DNA from: CAYOXD01 sp964407825
Lineage (GTDB): Bacteria; Desulfobacterota; Desulfobacteria; Desulfobacterales; JAFDDL01
Reading direction: 5' to 3'
Assembly (NCBI GenBank): GCA_964407825.1
Contig: CAYOXD010000060.1
Span: forward strand, 1 to 17,731
Length of the DNA stretch: 17,731 nucleotides
In this document: positions 1 through 7,107 of the stretch, piece after piece
Layout of the letters: each line of letters starts with the position of its first letter
Position numbering within the stretch: the stretch's first letter is position 1
Notes under the pieces: model-generated
What the model saw: only the letters and a program-made list of their open reading frames with translations
What the model was told of the DNA's origin: nothing
Database searches by the model: none
Made by a program: the position numbers and the translations under genes

Positions 1-53
1 ACACAGGATTTTGGTTCCTGCATTCGGAGGTTCGAATCCTCCCGCCCCAGCCA
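1..53 (+). tRNA. tRNA-Gln (anticodon UUG), 3' portion
   Basis: The window opens inside a tRNA gene; the acceptor 5' strand and D arm lie upstream. The anticodon stem pairs 4-8 (CAGGA) with 16-20 (TCCTG) around the loop at 9-15 (TTTTGGT), which puts the anticodon TTG at 11-13 and reads CAA, glutamine. The T arm pairs 26-30 with 38-42 around TTCGAAT. The acceptor 3' strand is 43-49, followed by discriminator G50 and a genome-encoded CCA at 51-53. The CCCCA-G-CCA end also resembles bacterial tRNA-Gln. The gene lies 47 bases upstream of prs on the same strand, with no terminator between them, so read-through into prs is possible. Confidence 0.93.
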
Positions 54-100
54 GCGATCAGGGATCAAGGCCTTCACCGGGCTGCTGAGAGGAAGACGTG

Positions 101-1048
101 ATGGACAACATGATTATTTTTTCCGGAACCTCAAATCCAAAGCTGACCACCGCCATCTGCGAATACCTGGACAGGCCGCTGGGGGGGGCAAAGGTCACAA
201 CCTTCAGCGATGGGGAAATTCAGATCGAGATTGACGAAAACGTTCGTTCCAAGGACGTTTTTGTTGTCCAATCTACCTGTCTGCCGGTGAACAAGAACCT
301 GGTCGAACTGCTGCTGATGATCGATGCCTTCAAGCGATCCTCCGCACGCCGGATTACCGCGGTGATTCCCTACTATGGATACGCCCGTCAGGACAAGAAG
401 GTAGCCCCCCGGGTCCCCATCAGTGCCAAGTTGGTGGCGGATCTGCTCACTAGCGCGGGCGCCAACCGCATTATCACAATGGACCTTCATGCCGGTCAGA
501 TCCAGGGATTTTTCAATATCCCCGTGGACAACCTCTTTGCCGCTCCGGTGATGATCGAGTACATGAAATCAATGAAAGAAGAAGCCGAGTCGGATCTGGT
601 GATCGTCTCTCCGGATGCCGGCGGCGTCGAGCGCGCCCGGGCTTTTGCCAAACGACTGGGCACGGGTTTGGGGATCGTCGACAAACGCCGGGACAGACCG
701 AATCAGGCCAGGGCCATGAACGTCATTGGCGATGTAATGGGCAAACGGGCGGTGATCGTGGACGACATGGTGGATACGGCCGGCACCCTGACGGAGGCGG
801 CATCGGCCATCATAGGCAAGGGGGCCAGGGAAGTTCATGCCTGCTGCGCGCACCCGGTACTCTCGGGGCCGGCGGTCCAGCGGATTTCCGACTCTGCGCT
901 CAGCAGCCTGCTGGTCACCGACACGATTCCCCTCAGTCCGGAAGCCGTGGCAACGGGAAAGATCAAGCAGCTGTCCATTTCGAAGCTGTTCGGAGAGGCC
1001 ATTATTCGAAGTCATACGGGAGACTCGGTGACATCGCTGTTTGTTTAG
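101..1048 (+). CDS. prs: Ribose-phosphate pyrophosphokinase (PRPP synthetase)
   Basis: This cytosolic enzyme transfers pyrophosphate from ATP to ribose 5-phosphate, giving PRPP for purine, pyrimidine, NAD, histidine and tryptophan synthesis. The 315 residues from ATG 101 match the usual class I length. Visible motifs are the catalytic flexible-loop region near YYGYARQDKK (91-100), the metal/ribose-phosphate signature DLHAGQIQGFF (128-138), SPDAGGVERA near 170-179 and the PRPP-binding loop VIVDDMVDTAGT (218-229). A GTG at 98 is also in frame, but ATG 101 sits about 7 bases after the GAGGA ribosome-binding site (89-93) and gives the canonical N-terminus. rplY and pth follow closely, so the three are probably co-transcribed. 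Confidence 0.97.
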   Translation: MDNMIIFSGTSNPKLTTAICEYLDRPLGGAKVTTFSDGEIQIEIDENVRSKDVFVVQSTCLPVNKNLVELLLMIDAFKRSSARRITAVIPYYGYARQDKKVAPRVPISAKLVADLLTSAGANRIITMDLHAGQIQGFFNIPVDNLFAAPVMIEYMKSMKEEAESDLVIVSPDAGGVERARAFAKRLGTGLGIVDKRRDRPNQARAMNVIGDVMGKRAVIVDDMVDTAGTLTEAASAIIGKGAREVHACCAHPVLSGPAVQRISDSALSSLLVTDTIPLSPEAVATGKIKQLSISKLFGEAIIRSHTGDSVTSLFV

Positions 1049-1077
1049 GGTGAAACGAAACAAGGGAGGAAGGTTTC

Positions 1078-1704
1078 TTGCAACTTGTCGAATTGAAAGC
1101 CAATAAAAGGGATACCACGGGCAACGGACCGGCTAGGCAACTTCGCCGGACCGGACGGATACCGGCGGTTCTGTACGGACCGGGTAGCGAGCCGACCCTG
1201 CTGTCTGTCGAGCATCGGGAGCTGGAAGGGATTCTAAAGCACAACAAGGCCGCGCAGGTGGTGCTGAACCTGGTGGTGGAGGGGGCCGACGGCGTGAAGA
1301 ACGCCATGATTCGGGAGCTTCAGACCGATCCCCTCTCGGGTGCTTATCTGCATGCGGACCTGTATGAGGTGTCCATGGACCGAAAGGTGCTCGCCAAGGT
1401 CCCGGTGGTCGCCACCGGCAAGAGCGTCGGTGTGGAAATGGGCGGCATGCTCCAGGTCATCCGAAGGGAACTGGAGGTCTTCTGCTATCCGGATCGGATC
1501 CCGCAATCCATCGAGATCGATATCACCAGCCTTGAAATCGGGGGCGCGATCCATGTGGAGGACATTCACTTGGAAGAGGACACTGAGGTCCCCCACGATG
1601 TCAATTTCACCATCCTGACGGTTCTGGGCCGAAAGGCTGAAACGGAGGTGAGTGAGGAGGAGGCCGAGGAAGGGGAGGAAGCCGAGGAGGCTGCCGCCGA
1701 ATAG
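1078..1704 (+). CDS. rplY: 50S ribosomal protein bL25, long CTC/TL5 form
   Basis: bL25 binds 5S rRNA in the large ribosomal subunit. The 208 residues fit the long CTC form: an N-terminal L25 beta-barrel of about 95 residues (with RRTGRIPAVLYGPG near 20-35), a C-terminal TL5/CTC domain up to about residue 185, and a strongly acidic Glu/Ala tail from about 189. The start is TTG at 1078, supported by GGAGG at 1065-1069 with 8-base spacing; no better ATG is in frame. The gene begins 29 bases after prs and ends 30 bases before pth. The prs-rplY-pth order is common in Desulfobacterota and many other bacteria. Confidence 0.95.
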   Translation: MQLVELKANKRDTTGNGPARQLRRTGRIPAVLYGPGSEPTLLSVEHRELEGILKHNKAAQVVLNLVVEGADGVKNAMIRELQTDPLSGAYLHADLYEVSMDRKVLAKVPVVATGKSVGVEMGGMLQVIRRELEVFCYPDRIPQSIEIDITSLEIGGAIHVEDIHLEEDTEVPHDVNFTILTVLGRKAETEVSEEEAEEGEEAEEAAAE

Positions 1705-1734
1705 GGCTGGCGCCTTTTTCGATGCTTACCGATC

Positions 1735-2331
1735 ATGCAGGATGCAGCGCTTCACCTTCTGGCCGGGCTCGGCAATCCGGGCAGGGAATACGACCGCACT
1801 CGCCACAATATCGGGTTTGCGGTGATGGATTACCTGGCGGAAAGGTATGCCATTTCGCTGACGGGCAAGAAGCCCGACTGCATATTCGGGCGGGGCGCCA
1901 TTGAGCAAATCCCCGTCCTTCTGGCCAAACCCCAGGCCTTCATGAACCGAAGCGGGCCGCCGCTCAGGCGATTGGCCGATTATTTCCGAATACCAAGTCA
2001 GGAGATGTTGGTCCTTCACGATGACATTGACCTGGCGTTTGAAAGAATAAAAATCAAAGAGAAAGGAGGCGATGGCGGTCACAAGGGTGTTAGATCGATT
2101 ATTGAAGCCTTCGGCACCGGTGAATTCGTGAGGGTTCGCATCGGTGTCGGGCGGGGTGCCGGCCGACCGGGGGACCAGAGGGATATGACCGGCCACGTGC
2201 TGGGCCGATTCAGCGGAGCTGAGGGCCGGCAGCTGGACCGGATCATTGAGCAGGCCGCGGAAGCTGTGGTGGCGGTGCTTCGTCATGGTACGACAGTGGG
2301 GATGAACAGGTTCAATAAGAAGATTAATTAG
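1735..2331 (+). CDS. pth: Peptidyl-tRNA hydrolase
   Basis: Pth releases tRNA from peptidyl-tRNA that drops off the ribosome. The 198-residue protein has the family core: GLGNPG at 11-16 (N14), the catalytic histidine in TRHNIGF (H24), KPQAFMNRSG (N71) and the catalytic-support aspartate in LHDDIDL (D97). The loop usually written GGxGGHNG reads GGDGGHKG (113-118), so lysine replaces the tRNA-contacting asparagine known as N114 in E. coli. Similar replacements occur outside the enterobacteria, so activity is not in doubt. ATG 1735 is the only start after the in-frame stop at 1702-1704. It lacks a clear Shine-Dalgarno, so translation may be coupled to rplY. Confidence 0.96.
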   Translation: MQDAALHLLAGLGNPGREYDRTRHNIGFAVMDYLAERYAISLTGKKPDCIFGRGAIEQIPVLLAKPQAFMNRSGPPLRRLADYFRIPSQEMLVLHDDIDLAFERIKIKEKGGDGGHKGVRSIIEAFGTGEFVRVRIGVGRGAGRPGDQRDMTGHVLGRFSGAEGRQLDRIIEQAAEAVVAVLRHGTTVGMNRFNKKIN

Positions 2332-2362
2332 GTTCAGCGACAACAATGCTATGGAGGAATGA

Positions 2363-4372
2363 ATGGAATTATTGAAGGGTAATATACCGTTGGTATGTAC
2401 GCTGGTGGGTGTGATTGGAGTGCTCTATTCAATCGTTCTTGCAACAATCGTCAAAGCGGCCCCCGCAGGGGATGAGAAGATGCAGAGCATCGCCGCTGCC
2501 ATCAAGGAAGGCGCCATCGCTTACCTCAACCGGCAGCTCAAGAGCATGGGCATTGCCGGTGCCGTCATTTTTGTTATTATTTTTGCCACGCTCGGCGCCA
2601 AGACCGCCTTCGGTTTTCTGCTGGGCGCCACCGCTTCCTTCATGGCCGGTTATATCGGCATGCGGGTATCGGTGCTGGCGAACGTGAGAACCGCCGAAGC
2701 TGCCAAGAAGGGCATGGCCGCCGGTCTCGGCCTGGCGTTCAAGGGCGGCTCCGTGACCGGTATGATCGTTGCCGGTCTGGCGCTGACCGTTACGGCTGGC
2801 TATTACACCGCCACCCATGATGTTACTGCTCTGGTGGCTCTCGGTTTCGGTGGCAGTCTGATCTCCATTTTCGCCCGTCTGGGCGGTGGTATCTTCACCA
2901 AGGGCGCCGACGTGGGTGCGGACCTGGTGGGGAAGGTCGAAGCCGGGATTCCCGAGGACGACCCCAGAAACCCGGCCGTTATCGCCGATAACGTGGGCGA
3001 CAATGTGGGCGACTGTGCCGGTATGGCGGCAGATTTGTTCGAGACCTATGCGGTGACCGCTGTTGCCGCCATGCTCATCGGGCACCTGCTGTTCCCCAAT
3101 GTAGCAATGGCCACGGAATTTCCGCTGGTCCTGGGCGCCATCTCCATTCTCGCGTCCATCATCGGCTGCTTTTTTGTCAGGCTGGGCAGAAGCCAGTACA
3201 TCATGGGCGCTCTCTATAAGGGGATGTTCGGCTCCGCCATCATCGCGGCCGTCGCCTTTTTCTATGCCTGCAAGAACCTGATGCCCACCATGGGGACCGT
3301 TGCTCCCATGCACATTTACTACTGTACGCTGGTGGGGCTGGTCCTGACGGTTCTCATCGTGATCATTACCGAGTTCTACACCGGCATCTACTCCCCGGTT
3401 AAATCCGTTGCCGAGGCTTCCACCACCGGTCACGGCACCAACATCATCGCGGGTCTGGCCGTCAGCATGCAGGCCACCGCGGCACCGGTTATAGCCATCT
3501 GCGTCGGCATCCTGATCGCCTATCACTACGCGGGCCTCTACGGCATCGCCATGGCCGCCATGTCCATGCTTTCCATGACCGGTATGGTCATCGCCATTGA
3601 CGCTTACGGTCCCATCACTGACAATGCCGGTGGTATCGCCGAGATGGCCGAGATGGACGAGAGCGTCCGTGCCGTCACCGACCCCCTGGATGCCGTTGGA
3701 AACACCACCAAGGCCGTTACCAAGGGATACGCCATCGGCTCCGCCGGTCTGGCCGCTCTGGTGCTCTTTGGCGCCTATGTGCAGGAGTTCAGCCTGCATG
3801 GGGCCAATTCCGCCATCAGGTTCGATCTGTCCAACGTGAACGTTATCGTGGGGCTTTTTATCGGCGGTCTGCTGCCCTATCTGTTCGCCTCCATCGCCAT
3901 GAAGGCGGTCGGTCATGCCGGCGGCGCGGTCGTGGATGAGGTCCGTCGTCAGTTCCGCGAAATTCCGGGCATCATGGAAGGCACCGCGAAACCCGATTAC
4001 GGCGCCTGCGTGGACATCGTCACCAAGTTCGCCCTGAAAGAGATGCTGTTTCCGGCTCTGCTGCCCGTGGTAGCCCCGATTCTGGTGGGTTTTTTCTTGG
4101 GCAAGGTGGCCTTGGGCGGTCTGCTGATCGGCAGCATCGTGACGGGTATCTTCGTGGCCATTTCCATGACCACCGGTGGCGCGGCTTGGGACAACGCCAA
4201 GAAGTACATTGAAGACGGTCATCTGGGCGGCAAGGGCAGCGATGCCCACAAGGCAGCCGTTACCGGCGACACCGTCGGCGACCCGTACAAGGATACCGCT
4301 GGCCCCGCCATCAACCCGATGATCAAGATCCTGAACGTGGTGGCATTGCTGATGGTACCTTTCCTGATGTAA
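2363..4372 (+). CDS. hppA: Membrane-bound proton-translocating pyrophosphatase, K+-independent type
   Basis: This inner-membrane pump hydrolyses pyrophosphate and exports protons. The 669 residues are dominated by hydrophobic segments, about 16 expected for the family. The substrate/Mg2+ site motif DVGADLVGKVE is at 183-193, followed by DNVGDNVGDCAGMAAD from about 209 and the C-terminal GDTVGDPYKDTAGPA. The subtype-diagnostic motif reads GNTTKA with Lys450 and Thr453. By the published comparison of K+-dependent (Ala/Gly) and K+-independent (Lys/Thr) enzymes this points to the K+-independent H+ pump. ATG 2363 follows GGAGG at 2353-2357. The gene starts 31 bases after pth and ends at its own terminator. 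It probably recovers energy from the PPi made during sulfate or fatty-acid activation (inference). Confidence 0.97.
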   Translation: MELLKGNIPLVCTLVGVIGVLYSIVLATIVKAAPAGDEKMQSIAAAIKEGAIAYLNRQLKSMGIAGAVIFVIIFATLGAKTAFGFLLGATASFMAGYIGMRVSVLANVRTAEAAKKGMAAGLGLAFKGGSVTGMIVAGLALTVTAGYYTATHDVTALVALGFGGSLISIFARLGGGIFTKGADVGADLVGKVEAGIPEDDPRNPAVIADNVGDNVGDCAGMAADLFETYAVTAVAAMLIGHLLFPNVAMATEFPLVLGAISILASIIGCFFVRLGRSQYIMGALYKGMFGSAIIAAVAFFYACKNLMPTMGTVAPMHIYYCTLVGLVLTVLIVIITEFYTGIYSPVKSVAEASTTGHGTNIIAGLAVSMQATAAPVIAICVGILIAYHYAGLYGIAMAAMSMLSMTGMVIAIDAYGPITDNAGGIAEMAEMDESVRAVTDPLDAVGNTTKAVTKGYAIGSAGLAALVLFGAYVQEFSLHGANSAIRFDLSNVNVIVGLFIGGLLPYLFASIAMKAVGHAGGAVVDEVRRQFREIPGIMEGTAKPDYGACVDIVTKFALKEMLFPALLPVVAPILVGFFLGKVALGGLLIGSIVTGIFVAISMTTGGAAWDNAKKYIEDGHLGGKGSDAHKAAVTGDTVGDPYKDTAGPAINPMIKILNVVALLMVPFLM

Positions 4373-4400
4373 CCCGACGTTTACATAGCTTAAAATCGAC

Positions 4401-4435
4401 AAAAAGGATTGGTGCGGAAGCGCCAATCCTTTTTT
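4401..4435 (+). terminator. Rho-independent terminator of hppA
   Basis: A 15-bp stem (4401-4415 with 4420-4434, one G-U pair) is closed by the GNRA-type loop GGAA and followed by a T run at 4430-4435. It lies 28 bases after the hppA stop and should separate the prs-rplY-pth-hppA unit from carD. Confidence 0.93.
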
Positions 4436-4436
4436 A

Positions 4437-4465
4437 TTGATTGTTATCCGCCTGAATGTTATAAT
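4437..4465 (+). promoter_or_regulatory. Sigma70-type promoter for carD
   Basis: TTGATT at 4437-4442 and a perfect TATAAT at 4460-4465 are separated by 17 bases. The promoter begins directly at the end of the hppA terminator and predicts a start near 4472, giving a leader of about 58 bases before carD ATG 4530. This is a sequence-only prediction. Confidence 0.72.
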
Positions 4466-4529
4466 GCCGACATATTGTCAGAAGTTTCAACGGGTATAAC
4501 GCATATGCGTGTAACAAAATGGTAGATGA

Positions 4530-5057
4530 ATGAGCGAACATGTGAACGGCGACGGTCAACAGATACGGGAATTTGAAGTGGGAGATCTTGCGGTTTATCC
4601 GGCCCATGGCGTGGGGCGGATCGATGCCATCGAGAGCAAGGTAGTCAACGGAGAAACCCATGATTTCTATATCATGAAGATCATCGAGAACGGGATGGTT
4701 ATCATGATTCCTACTCGAAACGTGGCGTCCGTGGGGCTTCGGGACATCATCAAGAAGGAGGATATCCCGAAGGTATACGAGATCATGAAGGAGAACCGGG
4801 AAACCCCCATTGACAACCAGACCTGGAATCGGCGTTACCGGGAATATATGGAAAAGATCAAGACCGGCAGCCTTCAGGATGTGGCCGAGGTGTTCCGGGA
4901 TCTTTACATACTCAAGTTGAACAAGGACCTCTCTTTTGGGGAGCGCAAGCTGTACGACACGGCCCAAGGATTGCTAATCCGGGAGCTTTCCACCGCGAAG
5001 GATTTGGATGAAGCGATCATCCTGGAAGAGATCGAAGCCCTCTTCACTCCAGAATAA
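4530..5057 (+). CDS. carD: CarD/CdnL-family RNA polymerase-binding regulator
   Basis: CarD/CdnL proteins bind the RNA polymerase beta subunit and stabilise the open promoter complex, especially at rRNA promoters. The 175 residues show the RNAP-interacting Tudor-like domain at about 15-70 (FEVGDLAVYPAHGVGRIDAI, then IPTRNVASVGLRDI). A helical C-terminal domain follows with WNRRYREYMEKIKTG (99-113) and LSFGERKLYDTAQ (134-146), the part that contacts upstream promoter DNA. ATG 4530 gives the family-typical N-terminus, although the ribosome-binding site is weak. The gene has its own promoter and is followed 14 bases later by the pseudouridine synthase gene. Confidence 0.93.
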   Translation: MSEHVNGDGQQIREFEVGDLAVYPAHGVGRIDAIESKVVNGETHDFYIMKIIENGMVIMIPTRNVASVGLRDIIKKEDIPKVYEIMKENRETPIDNQTWNRRYREYMEKIKTGSLQDVAEVFRDLYILKLNKDLSFGERKLYDTAQGLLIRELSTAKDLDEAIILEEIEALFTPE

Positions 5058-5071
5058 CTTACATTCCCAAG

Positions 5072-6073
5072 ATGGATCAGAACAGCAAGGCCTTTAAAAT
5101 TACCGCCGAAGCGCCTGATGCCGGAAAACGTCTCGACTTCCTGATTTCCTCCCACCTCCCTGACTGTTCCAGAAATTATGCTGCCGAATTGGTACGTAAA
5201 GGCCTTGTGCGCGTTGGCGGCTGCGTTAAAAAGGCCGCCTACCGGGTGCAGGCCGGCGACCGGATCCAGGGCAAGCTGCCGCCGGCCCAGGTGCCGGACT
5301 ATGCACCGGAGCCGATCCCCCTCGCGGTGCTCTTCGAAGACGAGGCCCTGATCGTGATCAATAAGCAGCCAGGGCTCGTAGTGCACCCGGCGCCGGGACA
5401 CCCCGGGGGTACCCTGGTGAACGCGTTGCTTCATCACTGCCCCCCCATAGAGGCCATCGGCGGCGAGTTGAGACCGGGCATCGTGCATCGCCTGGATCGG
5501 GATACCTCGGGTACCCTGGTGATCGCCAAAACGGCATCTGTCTTGGAGCACCTGGCCCATCAGTTCAAATCCCGACAGGTGAAGAAGGAGTACCTGGCCC
5601 TTGTCCATGGAACGCCCCGGGAAGCCGAAGGCGTCCTGACGCTGCCCATCGGCCGTCATCCGGTGGATCGTAAACGGATGAGCACCCGAAGCAGAAAGAG
5701 CCGGCATGCCGAGACCCACTGGCGCATCCAGGCCCGGTATGGTGGCCTGACCCTCCTGAGGGTCCGCATTAAGACCGGACGGACGCACCAGATCCGGGTT
5801 CACTGCGCTGCGATGCGCCACCCCGTGGTGGGGGATGCGGTATACGGCGGGCGAAAGAGCGGTGTGGCAAGAGCCGTCAGTCTATCGCCGGCAGCGGCGC
5901 GGCTTGTGGAAGGCGTTTCGAGGCAGATGCTCCACGCCTGGCGGCTGACCTTCACCCACCCCCTCAGGCAGGAGGAAATGATGTTCGAGTCGCCGCTTCC
6001 GCCGGACATGGGGGGGCTGGTTGCGGCGTTGCGGGCGTTATCGGCTGGGGAAACAGCCTGTCCCCCACGTTGA
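5072..6073 (+). CDS. RluA-family 23S rRNA pseudouridine synthase (RluC/RluD-like)
   Basis: The enzyme isomerises uridine to pseudouridine in rRNA. It has 333 residues: an N-terminal S4 RNA-binding domain at about 17-70 (RLDFLISSHLP, VRKGLVRVGG) and then the catalytic domain. The signature HRLDRDTSG lies at 139-147 with catalytic Asp142, followed by KKEYLALVHG and the RTHQIRVH motif near 227-234. S4 plus RluA domains match RluC or RluD, and the layout is closest to RluD (helix 69 of 23S rRNA), but target specificity cannot be read from sequence, so no symbol is given. ATG 5072 lies 14 bases after carD and has only a weak ribosome-binding site. Confidence 0.94.
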   Translation: MDQNSKAFKITAEAPDAGKRLDFLISSHLPDCSRNYAAELVRKGLVRVGGCVKKAAYRVQAGDRIQGKLPPAQVPDYAPEPIPLAVLFEDEALIVINKQPGLVVHPAPGHPGGTLVNALLHHCPPIEAIGGELRPGIVHRLDRDTSGTLVIAKTASVLEHLAHQFKSRQVKKEYLALVHGTPREAEGVLTLPIGRHPVDRKRMSTRSRKSRHAETHWRIQARYGGLTLLRVRIKTGRTHQIRVHCAAMRHPVVGDAVYGGRKSGVARAVSLSPAAARLVEGVSRQMLHAWRLTFTHPLRQEEMMFESPLPPDMGGLVAALRALSAGETACPPR

Positions 6074-6079
6074 CCAACG

Positions 6080-6133
6080 CTATCGGTATCGGTATCGAAT
6101 GCCGGGAACGATTTCGATACCGATACCGAATAG
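6080..6133. repeat. Palindrome built of tandem TATCGG units
   Basis: The arms 6080-6099 and 6113-6133 form a 20-bp stem with a single one-base bulge; the inner 17 bp (6083-6099 with 6113-6129) pair perfectly around a 13-base spacer. Each arm is itself a hexamer tandem (TATCGGTATCGGTATCG on the left). No T run follows on either side, so it is not a typical terminator. It sits between the pseudouridine synthase gene and the small selenoprotein gene. Confidence 0.8.
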
Positions 6134-6164
6134 GAAATTGCAGCTAATCTTTGGGTATTATATT

Positions 6165-6347
6165 ATGAATACACTCAACATCGTCTGCCCGGATTGCGGC
6201 GGGCCCCTGTTTTTGAAGCCGACCTGAGGCCGCGTTCAGCTGTGCTGCAGGTCCTGCGGCAAAAAGTTCGCCATGGAAACCTTCGCCGAGAATTTGGATG
6301 AGATCTGGGAGGAAGCCCTGGCCCATATTCCCTGTGACCGGCTGTGA
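6165..6347 (+). CDS. Probable dual-CXXC small selenoprotein (UGA codon 21 read as Sec)
   Basis: Reading from ATG 6165 gives CPDC (Cys8, Cys11), then an in-frame TGA at codon 21 (6225-6227). The frame then continues without interruption to a TGA at 6345-6347, for 60 residues in all. The part after the TGA is clearly protein-like: GRVQLCCRSCGKKF with Cys28/Cys31, then an acidic helix and the ending IPCDRL. The arrangement CxxC - Sec - xxVxL - CxxC resembles a family I recall as dual CXXC motif small (seleno)protein, found in Desulfobacterota, in which Cys or Sec occupies this position; I could not check this. A SECIS-like hairpin lies just downstream of the TGA. Function is unknown; a zinc-ribbon or redox role is plausible. 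The gene ends 7 bases before truA. The alternative is a pseudogene or a sequencing error. Confidence 0.78.
6243..6261 (+). promoter_or_regulatory. SECIS-like hairpin for selenocysteine insertion
   Basis: TGCTGCAG (6243-6250) pairs with CTGCGGCA (6254-6261) over 8 bp, including one U-G pair, around a tiny loop. If the top pair opens, the apex is GGUCC, matching the GGUC loop of the E. coli fdhF SECIS. U6246 sits where that element has its SelB-contacting bulged U. The loop starts 22 bases after the UGA at 6225-6227, within the range used by bacterial SECIS elements (18 in fdhF). An outer GCCGC/GCGGC pairing (6229-6233 with 6256-6260) is an alternative fold. Confidence 0.7.
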
Positions 6348-6354
6348 GGCCCCC

Positions 6355-7104
6355 ATGCGTCCCACCGAGACTAATTTCAAGCTCATCATTGAGTATGACG
6401 GCACCGCCTACCATGGCTGGCAGCGGCAGGCCCGGGAGGACACCATCCAGGGCCGGATCGAGGCGGCCATCCGGCGGCTGACGGGGCAGGCCGTGTCACT
6501 AATCGGATCCGGACGGACGGATGCGGGGGTTCATGCCCTGGGCCAGGTGGCCAACTTCAGGTGCCTGTCGACGCTTTCGGCTGACGTTGTGCTCAGGGCC
6601 CTGAATGCACTTTTGCCAGGAGACATTTCGATTGTGCACTGCAGCACCGCGCCGGCCGCCTTTCACGCGCGCTTTGACGCCAGGGAGAAGACCTACCGTT
6701 ATTCACTCCTCAACCGCTTCTGCCCGGCCGCCATCGGCCGCCAGTACCACTGGCACATTCGACAACCATTGGATGTGCCAGCCATGCGGGCCGCTCTGGC
6801 GCACCTGGTGGGCACCCACGATTTCAAGTCCTTTGAGGGTGCCGGCAGCCCGCGGATTCACACCATCCGGACCCTCATCGATGCGGGGCTTGCGTGCACA
6901 GGCGATGGCCGGATCGATTTGACGGTTTCGGCCAACGGATTTTTGAAGCACATGGTGAGAAATATCGTCGGGACCCTGGTGGCGGTGGGAAGGGGGAAAA
7001 TCGCACCGGAGGGGGTTTGTACCATTCTCGATGCCAGGGACCGCTCCACCGCTGCGGCCACGTCGCCGGCGCAGGGGTTGTGCCTTGTGGGGGTGCGGTA
7101 CTGA
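6355..7104 (+). CDS. truA: tRNA pseudouridine(38-40) synthase TruA
   Basis: TruA modifies uridines 38-40 in the anticodon stem-loop of many tRNAs. The 249 residues from ATG 6355 match the family length. Visible are IIEYDGTAYHGWQRQ near 11-25, the catalytic GSGRTDAGVHA (51-61, Asp56), ANFR, the KTYRYSLLN region, HDFKSFEG and the C-terminal FLKHMVRNIVGTLVAVGRGK. A longer reading frame begins at 6298 but would overlap the selenoprotein gene. ATG 6355 gives the canonical start, with weak Shine-Dalgarno pairing by GTGAGG at 6344-6349. It ends 3 bases before the convergent ClC gene, so no terminator fits between them. Confidence 0.95.
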   Translation: MRPTETNFKLIIEYDGTAYHGWQRQAREDTIQGRIEAAIRRLTGQAVSLIGSGRTDAGVHALGQVANFRCLSTLSADVVLRALNALLPGDISIVHCSTAPAAFHARFDAREKTYRYSLLNRFCPAAIGRQYHWHIRQPLDVPAMRAALAHLVGTHDFKSFEGAGSPRIHTIRTLIDAGLACTGDGRIDLTVSANGFLKHMVRNIVGTLVAVGRGKIAPEGVCTILDARDRSTAAATSPAQGLCLVGVRY

Positions 7105-7107
7105 TTC

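Noticed and set aside
1..53. tRNA end as an attachment site of an integrated element
   Set aside because: Housekeeping genes follow directly, and no integrase or repeated copy of the tRNA end was seen.
2429..4426. Long open frame of 665 codons on the minus strand opposite hppA
   Set aside because: It is a shadow of the codon bias of hppA: low-complexity His/Gly/Asp-rich translation, no domain, and it runs across the hppA terminator.
4904..5821. Open frame of 305 codons on the minus strand opposite carD and the pseudouridine synthase gene
   Set aside because: It spans the end of one conserved gene and most of another, has no recognisable motif and no upstream signals.
6080..6133. Palindrome as a terminator of the pseudouridine synthase gene
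   Set aside because: No T run follows the stem on either strand.
6225..6227. In-frame TGA as a disabling mutation (pseudogene)
   Set aside because: The downstream frame remains intact with a second CXXC and the hairpin is in the right place, so selenocysteine is preferred; a pseudogene is kept as the alternative.
6298..6354. Longer start for truA at 6298
   Set aside because: It would add 19 residues that overlap the selenoprotein gene in another frame; ATG 6355 gives the family N-terminus.
7105..7107. Bidirectional terminator between truA and the ClC gene
   Set aside because: Only three bases separate the stops and no hairpin with a T run is visible there.
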